Assembly: GCA_963761775.1 (NCBI GenBank)
Contig: CAVXIF010000011.1
Coordinates: 434,001-498,000, forward strand
Source of the DNA: Parerythrobacter_A sp963761775
Lineage (GTDB): Bacteria; Pseudomonadota; Alphaproteobacteria; Sphingomonadales; Sphingomonadaceae
Direction of reading: 5' to 3'
DNA: 64,000 bases
Shown here: positions 26,185 to 35,532 of the stretch, piece after piece
How the letters are laid out: each line of letters starts with the position of its first letter
Position numbering within the stretch: position 1 is the first letter of the stretch
The notes under the pieces: model-generated
What the model was told of the DNA's origin: nothing
The model's input: only the letters and a program-made list of their open reading frames with translations
Database searches by the model: none
Made by a program: the position numbers and the translations under genes

Positions 26185-27942
26185 ATGACAGAATCCCCCG
26201 ACCAACCCCTTTCCGATGCTGTGGAAGCAGGACCATCTGCTGCGGAGCTGGAGGCTGCGGGGCAAGAAGCCATGTTCGGCGCGCTTGAAGCGAATGTTGC
26301 AAAACCGGCCGCCACCGCGCAGCCCTATCGCGTCCTCGCCCGCAAATACCGGCCTCAGACGTTCAGCGCGCTGATCGGGCAGGAGCCGATGGTCCGCACG
26401 CTTGCCAACGCCATTGCGCGCGACCGGCTGGCCCATGCTTTCCTGATGACCGGCGTGCGCGGAGTCGGCAAGACTTCTACCGCGCGGCTGATTGCCAAGG
26501 CGCTGAATTGCATCGGGCCGGACGGGCAGGGCGGGCCGACCGTCGATCCGTGCGGGAAATGCGAGCATTGCGTCGCCATCGCCGAGGGGCGCGATATCGA
26601 CGTGATCGAAATGGACGCCGCCAGCCATACCGGCGTGGATGACATGCGCGCGATTATCGAGGCGGTCCGCTACGCGGCAGTCAGCGCGCGCTACAAGATC
26701 TACATTATCGACGAAGTCCACATGCTGTCGAAAAACGCCTTCAACGCGCTGCTGAAGACGCTGGAAGAACCGCCTGCGCATGTGAAGTTCCTGTTCGCCA
26801 CCACCGAGGTCGAGAAGCTGCCGGTTACGGTGCTTAGCCGCACACAGCGATTCGACTTGCGGCGCATCACGGCGGATATGCTGGCGAAACATTTCGGCTG
26901 GGTTTGCGAACAGGAACAGGTCGAGGCCGAGCCGCAGGCACTGGCGATGATTGCGGCGGCGGCGGAAGGGTCGGTGCGCGACGGCCTGTCGATCCTGGAC
27001 CAGGCGATCAGCCACGCCGATCTGGAAGGTGCGGATAGGGGCAAAATTACTGCCGACCGGGTGCGCGATATGCTGGGGCTGGCGGACAAGACGGCGCAGC
27101 GCCGCCTGCTCGGTGCGATACTCGAAGGCGATGGCGAGACGCTGCTGAGCGGGATTGCAGACCAGTACGCCCTGGGCGTGGAGCCGTTGGCACTTATGCG
27201 CGGGATGATGGACCTGGTGCATCGCATCACTGTGGCACAAATCGGCGATGCCGCGCCCGATGCGGTTTCGGAGGAGGAAAGCGCCGCGCTGGCCGACTGG
27301 GTCGCCCGCCTTTCCGCCGGACAGCTGCACCGGCTGTGGCAGTTGCTGCTGAAAGGGCATGACGAGGTGCGGACAGCGCCCGATCCGTTGGCGAGCGCGC
27401 AGATGGCGCTGCTGCGCGTGCTGCACGCCGCCGATATGCCCGACCCCGGCAAGATGGCACGGATGCTGGATGGGCTCGCCAAGGCACCGCCTGTCGCGGC
27501 CCGCGAAAATGCACCAGCCGATGCGCCCGCGCCCGTAGCGAAGCTCGACTGGGCCGCGCTGGCGCAGCAGGTCGAGGATGCGGGCCATTTGATCGTCGCC
27601 TCGGTCATGCGGCACCAGATCCGTGTCGAGACACTGGAGCCCGGTACGCTGCATTACCGGCGCGATGCAACCTTCACCGATGCTATCGACGCTGACCTGC
27701 GCGCCGCCTTGCAGAAAGTCACCGGCGATCCGTGGCAGGTGAAACAGCTACCGCCTGCGGATGCCTCCGCCCCACCAGTTGCCACGCTTGACGAACAGGC
27801 CGAAGCCTCTGAAAACGCAGCACGCGAGGCGCGGCTTGCGCACCCGCTGGTGCAGGCAACGCTGGCGACCTTTCCCGACGCGGAGCTGCTCGACGATGCA
27901 GCGCCGGAACCAGCCGTACATCCCTCCAGCAAGTTTGCCTGA
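26185..27942 (+). CDS. dnaX: DNA polymerase III subunits gamma and tau
   Basis: The clamp-loader ATPase, loading the beta clamp and linking polymerases at the replication fork. The 585-residue protein has Walker A TGVRGVGKTSTARLIAKAL (about 92-110), the zinc site CGKCEHC, Walker B in YIIDEVHMLSKNAFNALLKTLEEPP, the SRC-like motif LSRTQRFDLRRI and a tau-type C-terminal part. An N-terminal acidic extension of about 50 residues precedes the conserved start. It is followed 19 bp later by ebfC; recR, often next, is not present here. Confidence 0.96.
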   Translation: MTESPDQPLSDAVEAGPSAAELEAAGQEAMFGALEANVAKPAATAQPYRVLARKYRPQTFSALIGQEPMVRTLANAIARDRLAHAFLMTGVRGVGKTSTARLIAKALNCIGPDGQGGPTVDPCGKCEHCVAIAEGRDIDVIEMDAASHTGVDDMRAIIEAVRYAAVSARYKIYIIDEVHMLSKNAFNALLKTLEEPPAHVKFLFATTEVEKLPVTVLSRTQRFDLRRITADMLAKHFGWVCEQEQVEAEPQALAMIAAAAEGSVRDGLSILDQAISHADLEGADRGKITADRVRDMLGLADKTAQRRLLGAILEGDGETLLSGIADQYALGVEPLALMRGMMDLVHRITVAQIGDAAPDAVSEEESAALADWVARLSAGQLHRLWQLLLKGHDEVRTAPDPLASAQMALLRVLHAADMPDPGKMARMLDGLAKAPPVAARENAPADAPAPVAKLDWAALAQQVEDAGHLIVASVMRHQIRVETLEPGTLHYRRDATFTDAIDADLRAALQKVTGDPWQVKQLPPADASAPPVATLDEQAEASENAAREARLAHPLVQATLATFPDAELLDDAAPEPAVHPSSKFA

Positions 27943-27960
27943 CAGCAAGGACCCCAACCG

Positions 27961-28302
27961 ATGCAATCCATGGAAGAAATGATCCAGGCCGCCCAGAAGG
28001 CCGCCGAAACGATCCAGACGCAGATGAACGACATGCAGGCCAAACTCGACGGGATCGAAGTCGAGGGGCAGGCGGGCGGCGGTCTTGTAAAAGTGCGCGC
28101 CAGCGCCAAGGGCCGCATTCTGGGCGTCACCATCGATGACAGCCTGATGGTGCCTTCCGAAAAACAGATGACCGAAGACCTCGTGACCGCCGCCTTCAAC
28201 GACGCGCGTGACAAGGCGGACCGCGTTTCCGAAGAGGAAATGAAGAAAGTGCAGGGCGGCATGGCGCTGCCACCGGGATTCAACCTGCCGGGCATGGGCT
28301 AA
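27961..28302 (+). CDS. YbaB/EbfC family nucleoid-associated protein
   Basis: A 113-residue DNA-binding protein that coats the nucleoid as a dimer. Features: N-terminal helix (MEEMIQAAQKAAETIQTQMNDMQAKL), the central strand region GLVKVRASAKGRILGVTIDDSL and the C-terminal helix with DLVTAAFNDARDKADRVSEEEM, ending with a Gly/Pro-rich tail. It follows dnaX directly, the classical dnaX-ebfC pairing. ATG 27961 is used; an ATG at 27970 is also possible. Confidence 0.94.
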   Translation: MQSMEEMIQAAQKAAETIQTQMNDMQAKLDGIEVEGQAGGGLVKVRASAKGRILGVTIDDSLMVPSEKQMTEDLVTAAFNDARDKADRVSEEEMKKVQGGMALPPGFNLPGMG

Positions 28303-28332
28303 GCGCGCAGAATACAACGAGGAGCAAATACG

Positions 28333-29127
28333 ATGGCAACCGTAATGAACGACAACGCTAGCGGCAGTGACGCCGACATTCGTTCGCAGGTAAGCGACGA
28401 GGAATGGGCGGTGCGCGTCGATCTGGCGGCTGCGTATCGGCTGGTGGCGTATTACGGCTGGGACGACTTGATTTTCACGCATCTCAGCGCGCGCGTGCCG
28501 GGGCCGGAGCATCACTTCCTCATCAATCCCTACGACATGATGTTCGAGGAAATTACCGCCTCCAACCTCGTCAAGATCGACGTCGAGGGCAAGCCTGTCC
28601 TGCCCACCGCACATCCGGTCAATCCCGCCGGGTTCGTCATCCATTCCGCGCTGCACATGAATTGCGAGGCCGCCGCGGCCGTGATGCATGTGCATACGCC
28701 GGCGGGGCAGGCGGTCAGCGCGATGGAATTCGGGCTGCTGGAGCATACGCAAACCGGCATGATCGCGCGTAGCGATATCGCTTATCACGACTATGAAGGC
28801 ATCGCGACCGAGCTGGAGGAACGCGAGCGGCTGGTCGAGGATATCGGCGACAAGCACGCGATGATCCTGCGCAATCACGGCACGCTGACCATCGGCAACA
28901 CTGTGGGCGAATGCTTCCTGCGCCTGTATTTCCTCGAACGCGCATGCTCGGCACAAATCGCCATGCTGAGTGCGGGGCGCGAGAACCTGAACAACCCGCC
29001 GCAGGGCACGCCGGAAAAGGTCGCGGCGCAGACACCGCCCGCCGGTATCGGCATGGTCGCCAACGGCCTCGCTTGGCCCGCATTGCTGCGCAAGGCGGAC
29101 CGGCTGGATGCAGGGTTCAGGGAGTAG
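28333..29127 (+). CDS. class II aldolase/adducin family protein
   Basis: A 264-residue protein of the zinc-dependent aldolase II fold. It has the metal-binding residues MHVHTPAG (His-x-His, about 118-120), a third His in MILRNHGTLTIG, and the loop TNLVKID-like segment SNLVKIDVEGKPVL. Many members have lost aldolase activity or act on hydroxy acids; the substrate is not evident. GAGGAG upstream of ATG 28333 supports the start. It follows ebfC by 30 bp and may share its transcript. Confidence 0.85.
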   Translation: MATVMNDNASGSDADIRSQVSDEEWAVRVDLAAAYRLVAYYGWDDLIFTHLSARVPGPEHHFLINPYDMMFEEITASNLVKIDVEGKPVLPTAHPVNPAGFVIHSALHMNCEAAAAVMHVHTPAGQAVSAMEFGLLEHTQTGMIARSDIAYHDYEGIATELEERERLVEDIGDKHAMILRNHGTLTIGNTVGECFLRLYFLERACSAQIAMLSAGRENLNNPPQGTPEKVAAQTPPAGIGMVANGLAWPALLRKADRLDAGFRE

Positions 29128-29247
29128 CGCAGCTGACGGAGGCCAGTTTTCCTACATCGGTGCTGCCTGCTAGTACGGTGTGATGACCATCCGGCACCCT
29201 TTTCCGCTCCCCTCACCAGCAGTTTTGGACGCCTTGAAAGTTTTGCC

Positions 29248-29275
29248 CTTGGACTGTGTAACACCTGTTCCATGT
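29248..29275 (+). promoter_or_regulatory. possible heat-shock promoter of lon
   Basis: CTTG (29248-29251) and CCATGT (29270-29275) are spaced 18 bases apart, loosely like sigma-32 promoters. lon is heat-induced in many proteobacteria. The match is partial and the roughly 250-bp spacer offers other candidates, including a CTTGAAA at 29233. Confidence 0.22.
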
Positions 29276-29374
29276 CTCCGGTTTCTGCGCCTCACAGGCG
29301 CCTGCGCGGCGCGTCCACAGCTGAGGCCCGCCGCCCCGTTGCAGCGTAGCCGGTGGCTTCCCATATCTGCTCGC

Positions 29375-31787
29375 ATGACATCCTATCCCCTGCTTCCCCT
29401 GCGCGACATCGTCGTGTTCCCCGACATGACCGTCCCGCTGTTCGTAGGCCGTGCCAAATCCGTTGCCGCACTCGAAGCGGCGATGGCGGCGGACAAGGAC
29501 ATCCTGTTGCTGAGCCAGCTAGATCCCGGCTGCGACGATCCGGGGCGTGACGACCTGTACGATGTGGGCGTGGTGGCGCAGGTGGTGCAGCTCTTGAAAC
29601 TGCCCGATGGCACCGTTCGCGTGCTGGTCGAAGGGCAGGGCCGCGCCCGCGTCGAATCGCTGAAAACCGTGGGCGAAGGCGACGAAACGATGGTACTCGC
29701 CGAGGTCGAAGCCATCGACGAGCATACTGCATCGGGCAGCGAAGTGACCGCAATGATGCGCTCTGTCTCCGAGCAATTCGCCGACTATGCGAAGCTGAAC
29801 AAGAAGCTGTCCGACGATGCGGGCGAGGACTTGGGCGAGATCGACGATGCCGGTGCGCTGGCCGACGCGGTCGCCGCGTCCATCAACACCAAGGTCGCCG
29901 ACAAACAGGCACTGCTGACCGAACCCAACCCGCTGAAACGGTTGGAAATGGTCATGGCGTTCATGGAGGGCGAGCTGAGCGTTCTCCAGGTCGAAAAGAA
30001 GATCCGTGGCCGTGTGAAGCGGCAAATGGAGAAAACGCAGCGAGAATATTACCTCAACGAACAGATGAAGGCGATCCAGTCCGAGCTTGGCGGCGAGGGC
30101 GAAGACGCCGACGAAATGGGCGAGCTGCAAAAGGCGATCGATAGCAAGAAGCTGTCGAAGGAGGCACGCGCGAAGGCGAAGAGCGAGCTGAAGAAGCTGC
30201 GCGGCATGCAGCCGATGAGCGCCGAGGCGACCGTCGTGCGCAACTATCTTGACGTGCTGCTGGGCCTGCCCTGGGGCAAAAAATCCAAGCTGAAGAAGGA
30301 TCTGGCGAAGGCGCAGGAGGTGCTGGACGCCGATCACTTCGCGCTGGAAAAGGTCAAGGACCGCATCGTCGAATACCTCGCCGTGCAAGCGCGCACCAAC
30401 AAGCTGAAGGGGCCGATCCTGTGCCTCGTGGGGCCGCCGGGCGTCGGCAAGACTTCGCTGGGCAAAAGCATTGCGCGCGCGACGGGACGCAAGTTCGTGC
30501 GCCAGAAGTCTTGGCGGAGTGCGCGATGAAGCCGAGATACGCGGGCATCGCCGTACCTATATCGGCAGCCTGCCTGGCAAAATCGTGCAGAACCTGCGCA
30601 AGGCGGGCAAGAGCAACCCTCTGTTCCTGCTCGACGAGATCGACAAGCTTGGTCAGGACTTCCGCGGCGATCCGGCGTCCGCGCTGCTGGAGGTGCTGGA
30701 CCCCGAACAGAACGGCAAGTTCCAGGATCACTACCTGGAACTGGATATCGACCTGTCGGACGTGATGTTCGTCACCACCGCCAACAGCCTCAACTTGCCG
30801 CAGCCGCTGCTCGACCGGATGGAGATCATCCGGCTGGAAGGCTATACCGAGGATGAAAAGGTCGAGATCGCCAAGCGGCACCTGATTGCAAAACAGGTTG
30901 AAGCGCATGGCTTGACCGAAGGCGAGTTCACGTTGGAAGAGGACGCGCTGCGCGACCTCATTCGCTATTACACTCGCGAAGCCGGCGTACGCACGCTGGA
31001 GCGCGAGATTGCCAAGCTGTGTCGTAAATCGCTCCGTCGTATTCTGGAAGGCGGCGAGAGTAGCCTTACGATTACATCGGAAACGCTGGCGGATTTTTCC
31101 GGTGTGCGGAAATTCAAGCACGGTATGGGCGAGGAAGACGCGCAGATCGGTGCGGTTACGGGTCTTGCCTGGACCGAAGTGGGCGGCGAATTGTTGACCA
31201 TCGAAAGTGTGACCACGCCGGGCAAGGGCGATGTGAAGACCACCGGCAAGCTGGGCGAAGTGATGACCGAAAGCGTCGCCGCCGCCTTCAGTTTCGTCAA
31301 GGCGCGCGCGCCTGCTTACGGGATCAAGCCGAGCCTGTTCCAGCGCAAGAATGTGCATATCCATTTGCCCGAAGGCGCGGTGCCCAAGGACGGCCCGAGT
31401 GCGGGTGTCGGAATGGTCACGTCCATCATTTCCACGCTTGCAGGCATCCCCGTGCGTCCCGACATTGCCATGACGGGCGAAGTCACCTTGCGCGGACGGG
31501 TGCTTGCGATCGGCGGACTGAAGGAAAAACTGCTTGCGGCTTTGCGGGGTGGAATAACCACCGTGCTGATCCCGGAAGAGAACGTGAAGGATCTGGCGGA
31601 GATTGCCGACACCATTACCGACCGGCTGGAAATCGTGCCCGTGGCCCACGTCGATGAAGTACTTGAACGCGCGCTCGTCGCACCACTCGAAGGTATCGAA
31701 TGGACCGAGGCGGACGATCTCGCCAGCCAGCCCGGCGCCGCGCAGTCTCAGGGAGGGACGGCTGGAGTAGGGGGGATCGCCCACTAA
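29375..31787 (+). CDS. lon: ATP-dependent protease Lon (frameshifted in this sequence)
   Basis: Lon unfolds and degrades damaged and regulatory proteins, such as cell-cycle factors in alphaproteobacteria. The first frame holds the N-terminal substrate domain (YPLLPLRDIVVFPDMTVPLF) and Walker A GPPGVGKTSLGKS; the second has PLFLLDEIDKLGQDF, NSLNLPQPLLDRMEI and the protease domain with catalytic Ser in PKDGPSAGVGM and Lys further on. One extra A near 30506 breaks the frame right after RKFVRQ, where SLGGVRDEAEIRGHRRTY should follow. The 2413-nt span is one over a normal 803-residue Lon. ATG 29375 fits the family N-terminus. Confidence 0.95.
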
Positions 31788-31978
31788 ACAGTTGCGTCAA
31801 AGTGTAACGGCGGCTCTCAATACGACGGTTCGCGGTGTTTCGACGACGAATGCCTTTGACAGCGGGCACGAAAAAGCTTTCAATCGTCCCTTGCGAGGGG
31901 CGATTTACGTCTTTCACCAACAGCTTTCGCCCGGAAGGCCATCGTTTCAGGCGATTACGTTAGGGGGACTATCTCGAT

Positions 31979-32251
31979 ATGAACAAGAATGAACTGATCG
32001 GCGCCGTTGCGGATTCCAGCGGACTTTCCAAAACCGACGCAGCCAGCGCCGTCGAAGGGGTGTTCGACGCGATCACCAAGTCACTCAGCAATGGCGACGA
32101 TGTACGCCTGGTTGGCTTCGGCACCTTCTCGGTCGCCAAGCGCAAGGCCTCCACCGGCCGCAATCCGCGCACCGGCGAACCGATGGCAATCAAGGCCAGC
32201 AACCAGCCCAAGTTCAAGGCTGGTAAGGGTCTGAAAGACGCTGTGAACTGA
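31979..32251 (+). CDS. hup: HU family DNA-binding protein
   Basis: A 90-residue histone-like protein that bends DNA as a dimer. It matches HU throughout: MNKNELIGAVADSSGLSKTDA, VRLVGFGTFSVAKRKASTGRNPRTGEP (beta-arms with the DNA-intercalating Pro) and FKAGKGLKDAVN at the end. A GGGGG ribosome site lies upstream. It follows lon, a common pairing in proteobacteria, and ends at a strong hairpin. Confidence 0.97.
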   Translation: MNKNELIGAVADSSGLSKTDAASAVEGVFDAITKSLSNGDDVRLVGFGTFSVAKRKASTGRNPRTGEPMAIKASNQPKFKAGKGLKDAVN

Positions 32252-32273
32252 TCCGGACCAATCCGGACCAGCT

Positions 32274-32309
32274 AAAGGGGCCGTGTGTCATCCGACGCGC
32301 GGCCCCTTT
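32274..32309 (+). terminator. rho-independent terminator of hup
   Basis: AAAGGGGC-CGTGTGTC pairs with GACGCGCG-GCCCCTTT through G-U pairs around loop ATCC, giving a very stable stem with the CTTTG end. The tail is short in T, so termination efficiency is uncertain. The convergent lipoprotein gene ends 30 bp away. Confidence 0.75.
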
Positions 32310-32339
32310 GCTTTGACTGGCGACCCACCCGACGGCTAG

Positions 32340-33215
32340 CTAGCGCGATGTGATCTGGATCAGCGCGGTCGGCGCGTCCGTCGTGGTGCCGTCCACGGAC
32401 CAGCTCAGCACCCGGTCCTGGCCCGATGCCACGGCACCTTCGTCGGTGTTGTTCGCCCTGATCTCGCCATTGGTCGTGATGGCAAACGTGCCTTCCATCA
32501 TCGCCATGGCACGCCCGGTCGCGGCCTCTTCGTTACCCTCGACCGATTGGCCAAACATCATCAGCATGCCTGAAGGCATCGCTCCGCCAGCCGCAGTCTG
32601 CATCGCGAACCCCGGCGCATCTATCCGAACGGCGCCTTCATCACGACGGAATATGCGGACGAAGGGAGACGCGACCTGCATTCCTTCGATAGTCGGGAAG
32701 GAGAAGTCATGCGTGATCCGGCTGGTGATGCGATAGCGCACATCGAACACTCCATTGCCGCGATAAACCACCCGGTCCCAGCCGCGCTGGCGTTCCAGCA
32801 TGACGGCGATCTTGTTGCCGGCTTCGGGGTCGGCAGGGTCGATGCCACTCAACAACCGCCCCAGCTGTTCGGCCCGCTCACGATCTGCCCGGGACTTGCC
32901 CGCAGCCGCCTGCGCATTGCGTTCAGATTGTGCCATCAGCTCCTGTGCCGTACATTCTCGCCGCGCGCCATCGCCCCTAAAGCATCGCGCTTCGTCGATA
33001 TCGGACCCGTCAACCTGCGACGTGCCGTCACCGAATTCGTCGGTAAGCGGCAGGAATACCATCTGCCCGTCATACGCGAAGGTAAAGCTGCCATCGTCTC
33101 GCAAATCGAGCGTGGAATTGAACTTGCCGGGCAACAGGAAGCACCCTGTCAGGGCAAGCGACATGGCACAGGCCAGCAATAATGCTCCGGCGCGGCGGAT
33201 AGGAAGCAAAGTCAC
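32340..33215 (-). CDS. lipoprotein of unknown function
   Basis: A 291-residue lipoprotein: signal segment VTLLPIRRAGALLLACAMSLALTGC with lipobox LTGC (Cys about 25), then a mainly beta-rich domain (STLDLRDDGSFTFAYDGQ, VVYRGNGVFDVRYRI) and a C-terminal sheet with FAITTNGEIRANNTDEGA. It is not a family I can name. The GTG start (33215) overlaps the rlmB stop in GTGA and has AAGGAG upstream, so translation is coupled to rlmB. It probably sits in the outer membrane or periplasm. Confidence 0.75.
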   Translation of the reverse strand: MTLLPIRRAGALLLACAMSLALTGCFLLPGKFNSTLDLRDDGSFTFAYDGQMVFLPLTDEFGDGTSQVDGSDIDEARCFRGDGARRECTAQELMAQSERNAQAAAGKSRADRERAEQLGRLLSGIDPADPEAGNKIAVMLERQRGWDRVVYRGNGVFDVRYRITSRITHDFSFPTIEGMQVASPFVRIFRRDEGAVRIDAPGFAMQTAAGGAMPSGMLMMFGQSVEGNEEAATGRAMAMMEGTFAITTNGEIRANNTDEGAVASGQDRVLSWSVDGTTTDAPTALIQITSR

Positions 33216-34021
33216 GAAACAGCTCCTTCGGTCGTGCGCGTGGCCACGGCATAAAGCGCAACCGCCGCTGCGTTTGAAACATTGAGGCTTTCGATAGAAG
33301 AAGAGATGGGAAGCCGCGCCACCGCGTCGCAGTGGTTGGCAATATTGGTGCGCATCCCGTCCCCTTCCGCGCCCAGCACGAGCGCCACCGGCCCGGCGGG
33401 AAGTACGTCGCCAAAAATGGCATCGGCCTCTCCGGTAAGACCTATGCGCCAGTAGCCTGCCGTCGCCATTTCTTCCAATGCGCGCGCCAGGTTGACCACG
33501 CGCACCCACGGCACCGTCTCCAGTGCGCCCGATGCGCTCTTGCCCAGCACGCCTGACTCCGGCGGCGCGTGGCGGTCCTGTGTCACGATGGCTGCGGCAC
33601 CGAATGCGGCGGCAGAACGCAGGATGGCGCCGACATTATGCGGGTCAGTGACCTGATCCAGCACCACCAGCGGTCCACCTGGCCGCCCGGCAATGGCCTC
33701 GTCCAAGTGTACGTCTTCCAGCGCGGCGCATTCCAGCACCAGCCCTTGATGGGTGGCATCGCGCGTCGTCAGGCGGGCGAGGTCCACGGCCTGCGCGTAT
33801 TCGACGGGGAAGTCCTCCGGCAGGTCGCCGTCCAGTCCGCCAATTGCTTCACGTGTCGCCCACAGCTTGTGATGGTTGCGCAGCGGGTTCTTCAACGCGG
33901 CCTCGACAGCGTGGTGGCCCCACAGCCTCACCTGACCCGCGCTCGCGCGACCGCTGCCCCGGCCGCCTTTCATGCGGCCCGCACGTCCGCGCAGTGCCTT
34001 TTTGCGATCCGGTTTTGCCAT
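33212..34021 (-). CDS. rlmB: 23S rRNA (guanosine-2'-O-)-methyltransferase RlmB / TrmH family
   Basis: A SPOUT-fold RNA methyltransferase, 269 residues. It has a basic N-terminal tail (KPDRKKALRGRAGRMKGGRGSGR), the SpoU substrate-binding domain, then the knot motifs: VTDPHNVGAILRSAAAFGA (motif 1), LVLGAEGDGMR (motif 2) and LPISSSIESLNVSNAAAVALY (motif 3). It most resembles RlmB, which methylates G2251 of 23S rRNA, though the TrmH group is close. ATG 34021 is used; ATG 34033 would add four residues. A tRNA gene is divergent upstream. Confidence 0.9.
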   Translation of the reverse strand: MAKPDRKKALRGRAGRMKGGRGSGRASAGQVRLWGHHAVEAALKNPLRNHHKLWATREAIGGLDGDLPEDFPVEYAQAVDLARLTTRDATHQGLVLECAALEDVHLDEAIAGRPGGPLVVLDQVTDPHNVGAILRSAAAFGAAAIVTQDRHAPPESGVLGKSASGALETVPWVRVVNLARALEEMATAGYWRIGLTGEADAIFGDVLPAGPVALVLGAEGDGMRTNIANHCDAVARLPISSSIESLNVSNAAAVALYAVATRTTEGAVS

Positions 34022-34184
34022 TGCGTTTTCCATTCGGGAAAGGAGTAAGACGCCGTCTTGCCAGCCGCCCCATTGACACACAAGGACCGCTTCGCCAAAG
34101 CGGCGCCTCTCGGTCGAAGGCCCGCCAAAACGGGCCGCAACTGCGCCGCGATCGCATGGTCGCTGCGCTCTCGCCAAATGGTGT

Positions 34185-34270
34185 GGACAGGTGGCCGAGT
34201 GGTTAAAGGCAGCAGACTGTAAATCTGCCCGCGCAAGCGTACGCTGGTTCGAATCCAGCCCTGTCCACCA
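34185..34270 (+). tRNA. tRNA-Tyr(GTA)
   Basis: The acceptor GGACAGG pairs with CCTGTCC, with discriminator A and encoded CCA. It has a class II long variable arm, anticodon loop CTGTAAA with GTA and T loop GGTTCGAATCC. Confidence 0.95.
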
Positions 34271-34328
34271 TTTGCTACATATCCCTCGGCCGGAACGGCA
34301 ACTTGCGATGGCGCCGGTCCGGCGATAA

Positions 34329-35471
34329 ATGCGGGCGATGGACTATACCCACCAGCCCGTCATTTCCGCCACCGGACTGTTCACGCCTCCCGACAGCATC
34401 ACGAACGAAGAGCTGGTCGAAAGTTTCAACCGATACGTCGCCGAGTTCAACCGAGACAACGCCGATGCCATCGAGGCGGGCGAGGCCACGGCGCTGGAGC
34501 CGAGCTCGGTCGCGTTCATCGAAAAGGCCAGTGGCATTCGCGCGCGGCATGTGATGACCAAGGCGCCAATTCTCGACACCGCGTCGATGGCGCCGCGCTG
34601 GGAAGAACGCGGGAACGAGGCATTGTCGGAAATGGCCGAGATCGGCGTTGCCGCCTGCCGCGATGCGCTGGAGCGCGCGGGCCGCGATGCGGGCGATGTC
34701 GATGCGGTGCTGTGCGCGGCGTCTAACATGCAGCGCCCCTATCCCGCGATGGCGGTTGAGATACAGGACGCGCTGGGCATCGACGGGTTCGGTTTCGATA
34801 TGAACGTCGCGTGCTCTTCCGCCACCTTCGGCATCCAGACCGCCGCCGACTACATCCGTGCGGGCAATGCACGTAGTGTGTTGGTGGTAAGTCCCGAAAT
34901 CACCAGCGGGCATTTGAACTGGCGCGACCGGGATAGCCATTTCATCTTTGGTGACGTGGCCACCGCCGTTCTGGTCGAGGATGCCGCGTTGGCACCCGCT
35001 TCGCATTGGGCCATTGCGGGCACGCGGCTGAAAACGGTCTATTCCAACAATATCCGCAACAATTTCGGCTTTCTCAACCGGGCAAGCCCCGACACCGCCG
35101 ATGGTGCGGACAAGCTGTTCGTTCAGGAAGGGCGCAAGGTGTTCAAGGAAGTGGTCCCGATGGTAGCCGAGCTGATCCTGGACGAGGCAGAGCGTCTGGG
35201 CGTGGAAGCGGCGAAGTTCCGGCGGTTGTGGTTGCATCAGGCGAATGCAGGGATGAACCGCCTGATTGCGCAGCGAGTGCTGGGACACGAGGCGAACGAG
35301 GACGAAAGCCCGACCGTACTGGACACATACGGCAATACCTCCAGCGCCGGTTCAATCATCGCGTTCCACCTACACAGCGACGATCTGGTGGCGGGAGACA
35401 CGGGCCTGATTTGCAGTTTCGGGGCCGGGTATTCTGCCGGAATGGTGACGGTCCGCCGCGTCGCGGCGTAG
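34329..35471 (+). CDS. beta-ketoacyl-ACP synthase III family protein
   Basis: A 380-residue thiolase-fold enzyme, longer than FabH (about 320). The catalytic triad is visible: Cys in DMNVACSSATFGIQ, His in LWLHQANAGMNRL and Asn in TYGNTSSAGSII. Such enzymes condense acyl-CoA or acyl-ACP with malonyl-ACP or join two acyl chains, as in fatty acid initiation or long-chain ketone and olefin formation. The extra length and its position before psd-pssA suggest a lipid role distinct from primary FabH, but the substrate is open. ATG 34329 is used; ATG 34338 is a second choice. Confidence 0.82.
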   Translation: MRAMDYTHQPVISATGLFTPPDSITNEELVESFNRYVAEFNRDNADAIEAGEATALEPSSVAFIEKASGIRARHVMTKAPILDTASMAPRWEERGNEALSEMAEIGVAACRDALERAGRDAGDVDAVLCAASNMQRPYPAMAVEIQDALGIDGFGFDMNVACSSATFGIQTAADYIRAGNARSVLVVSPEITSGHLNWRDRDSHFIFGDVATAVLVEDAALAPASHWAIAGTRLKTVYSNNIRNNFGFLNRASPDTADGADKLFVQEGRKVFKEVVPMVAELILDEAERLGVEAAKFRRLWLHQANAGMNRLIAQRVLGHEANEDESPTVLDTYGNTSSAGSIIAFHLHSDDLVAGDTGLICSFGAGYSAGMVTVRRVAA

Positions 35472-35532
35472 CTGTCGCGCAGACGGGATAAGCAGGTCCT
35501 TGTGTCTTGTTGCATCGCTCCGCACCGCCTAG

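Noticed and set aside
26092..27654. 520-codon frame antisense to dnaX
   Set aside because: Shadow frame; no ribosome site and no recognisable domain.
32251..32270. Perfect 10-bp tandem repeat ATCCGGACCA after hup
   Set aside because: Only two units directly ahead of the terminator; more likely a chance duplication than a functional element.
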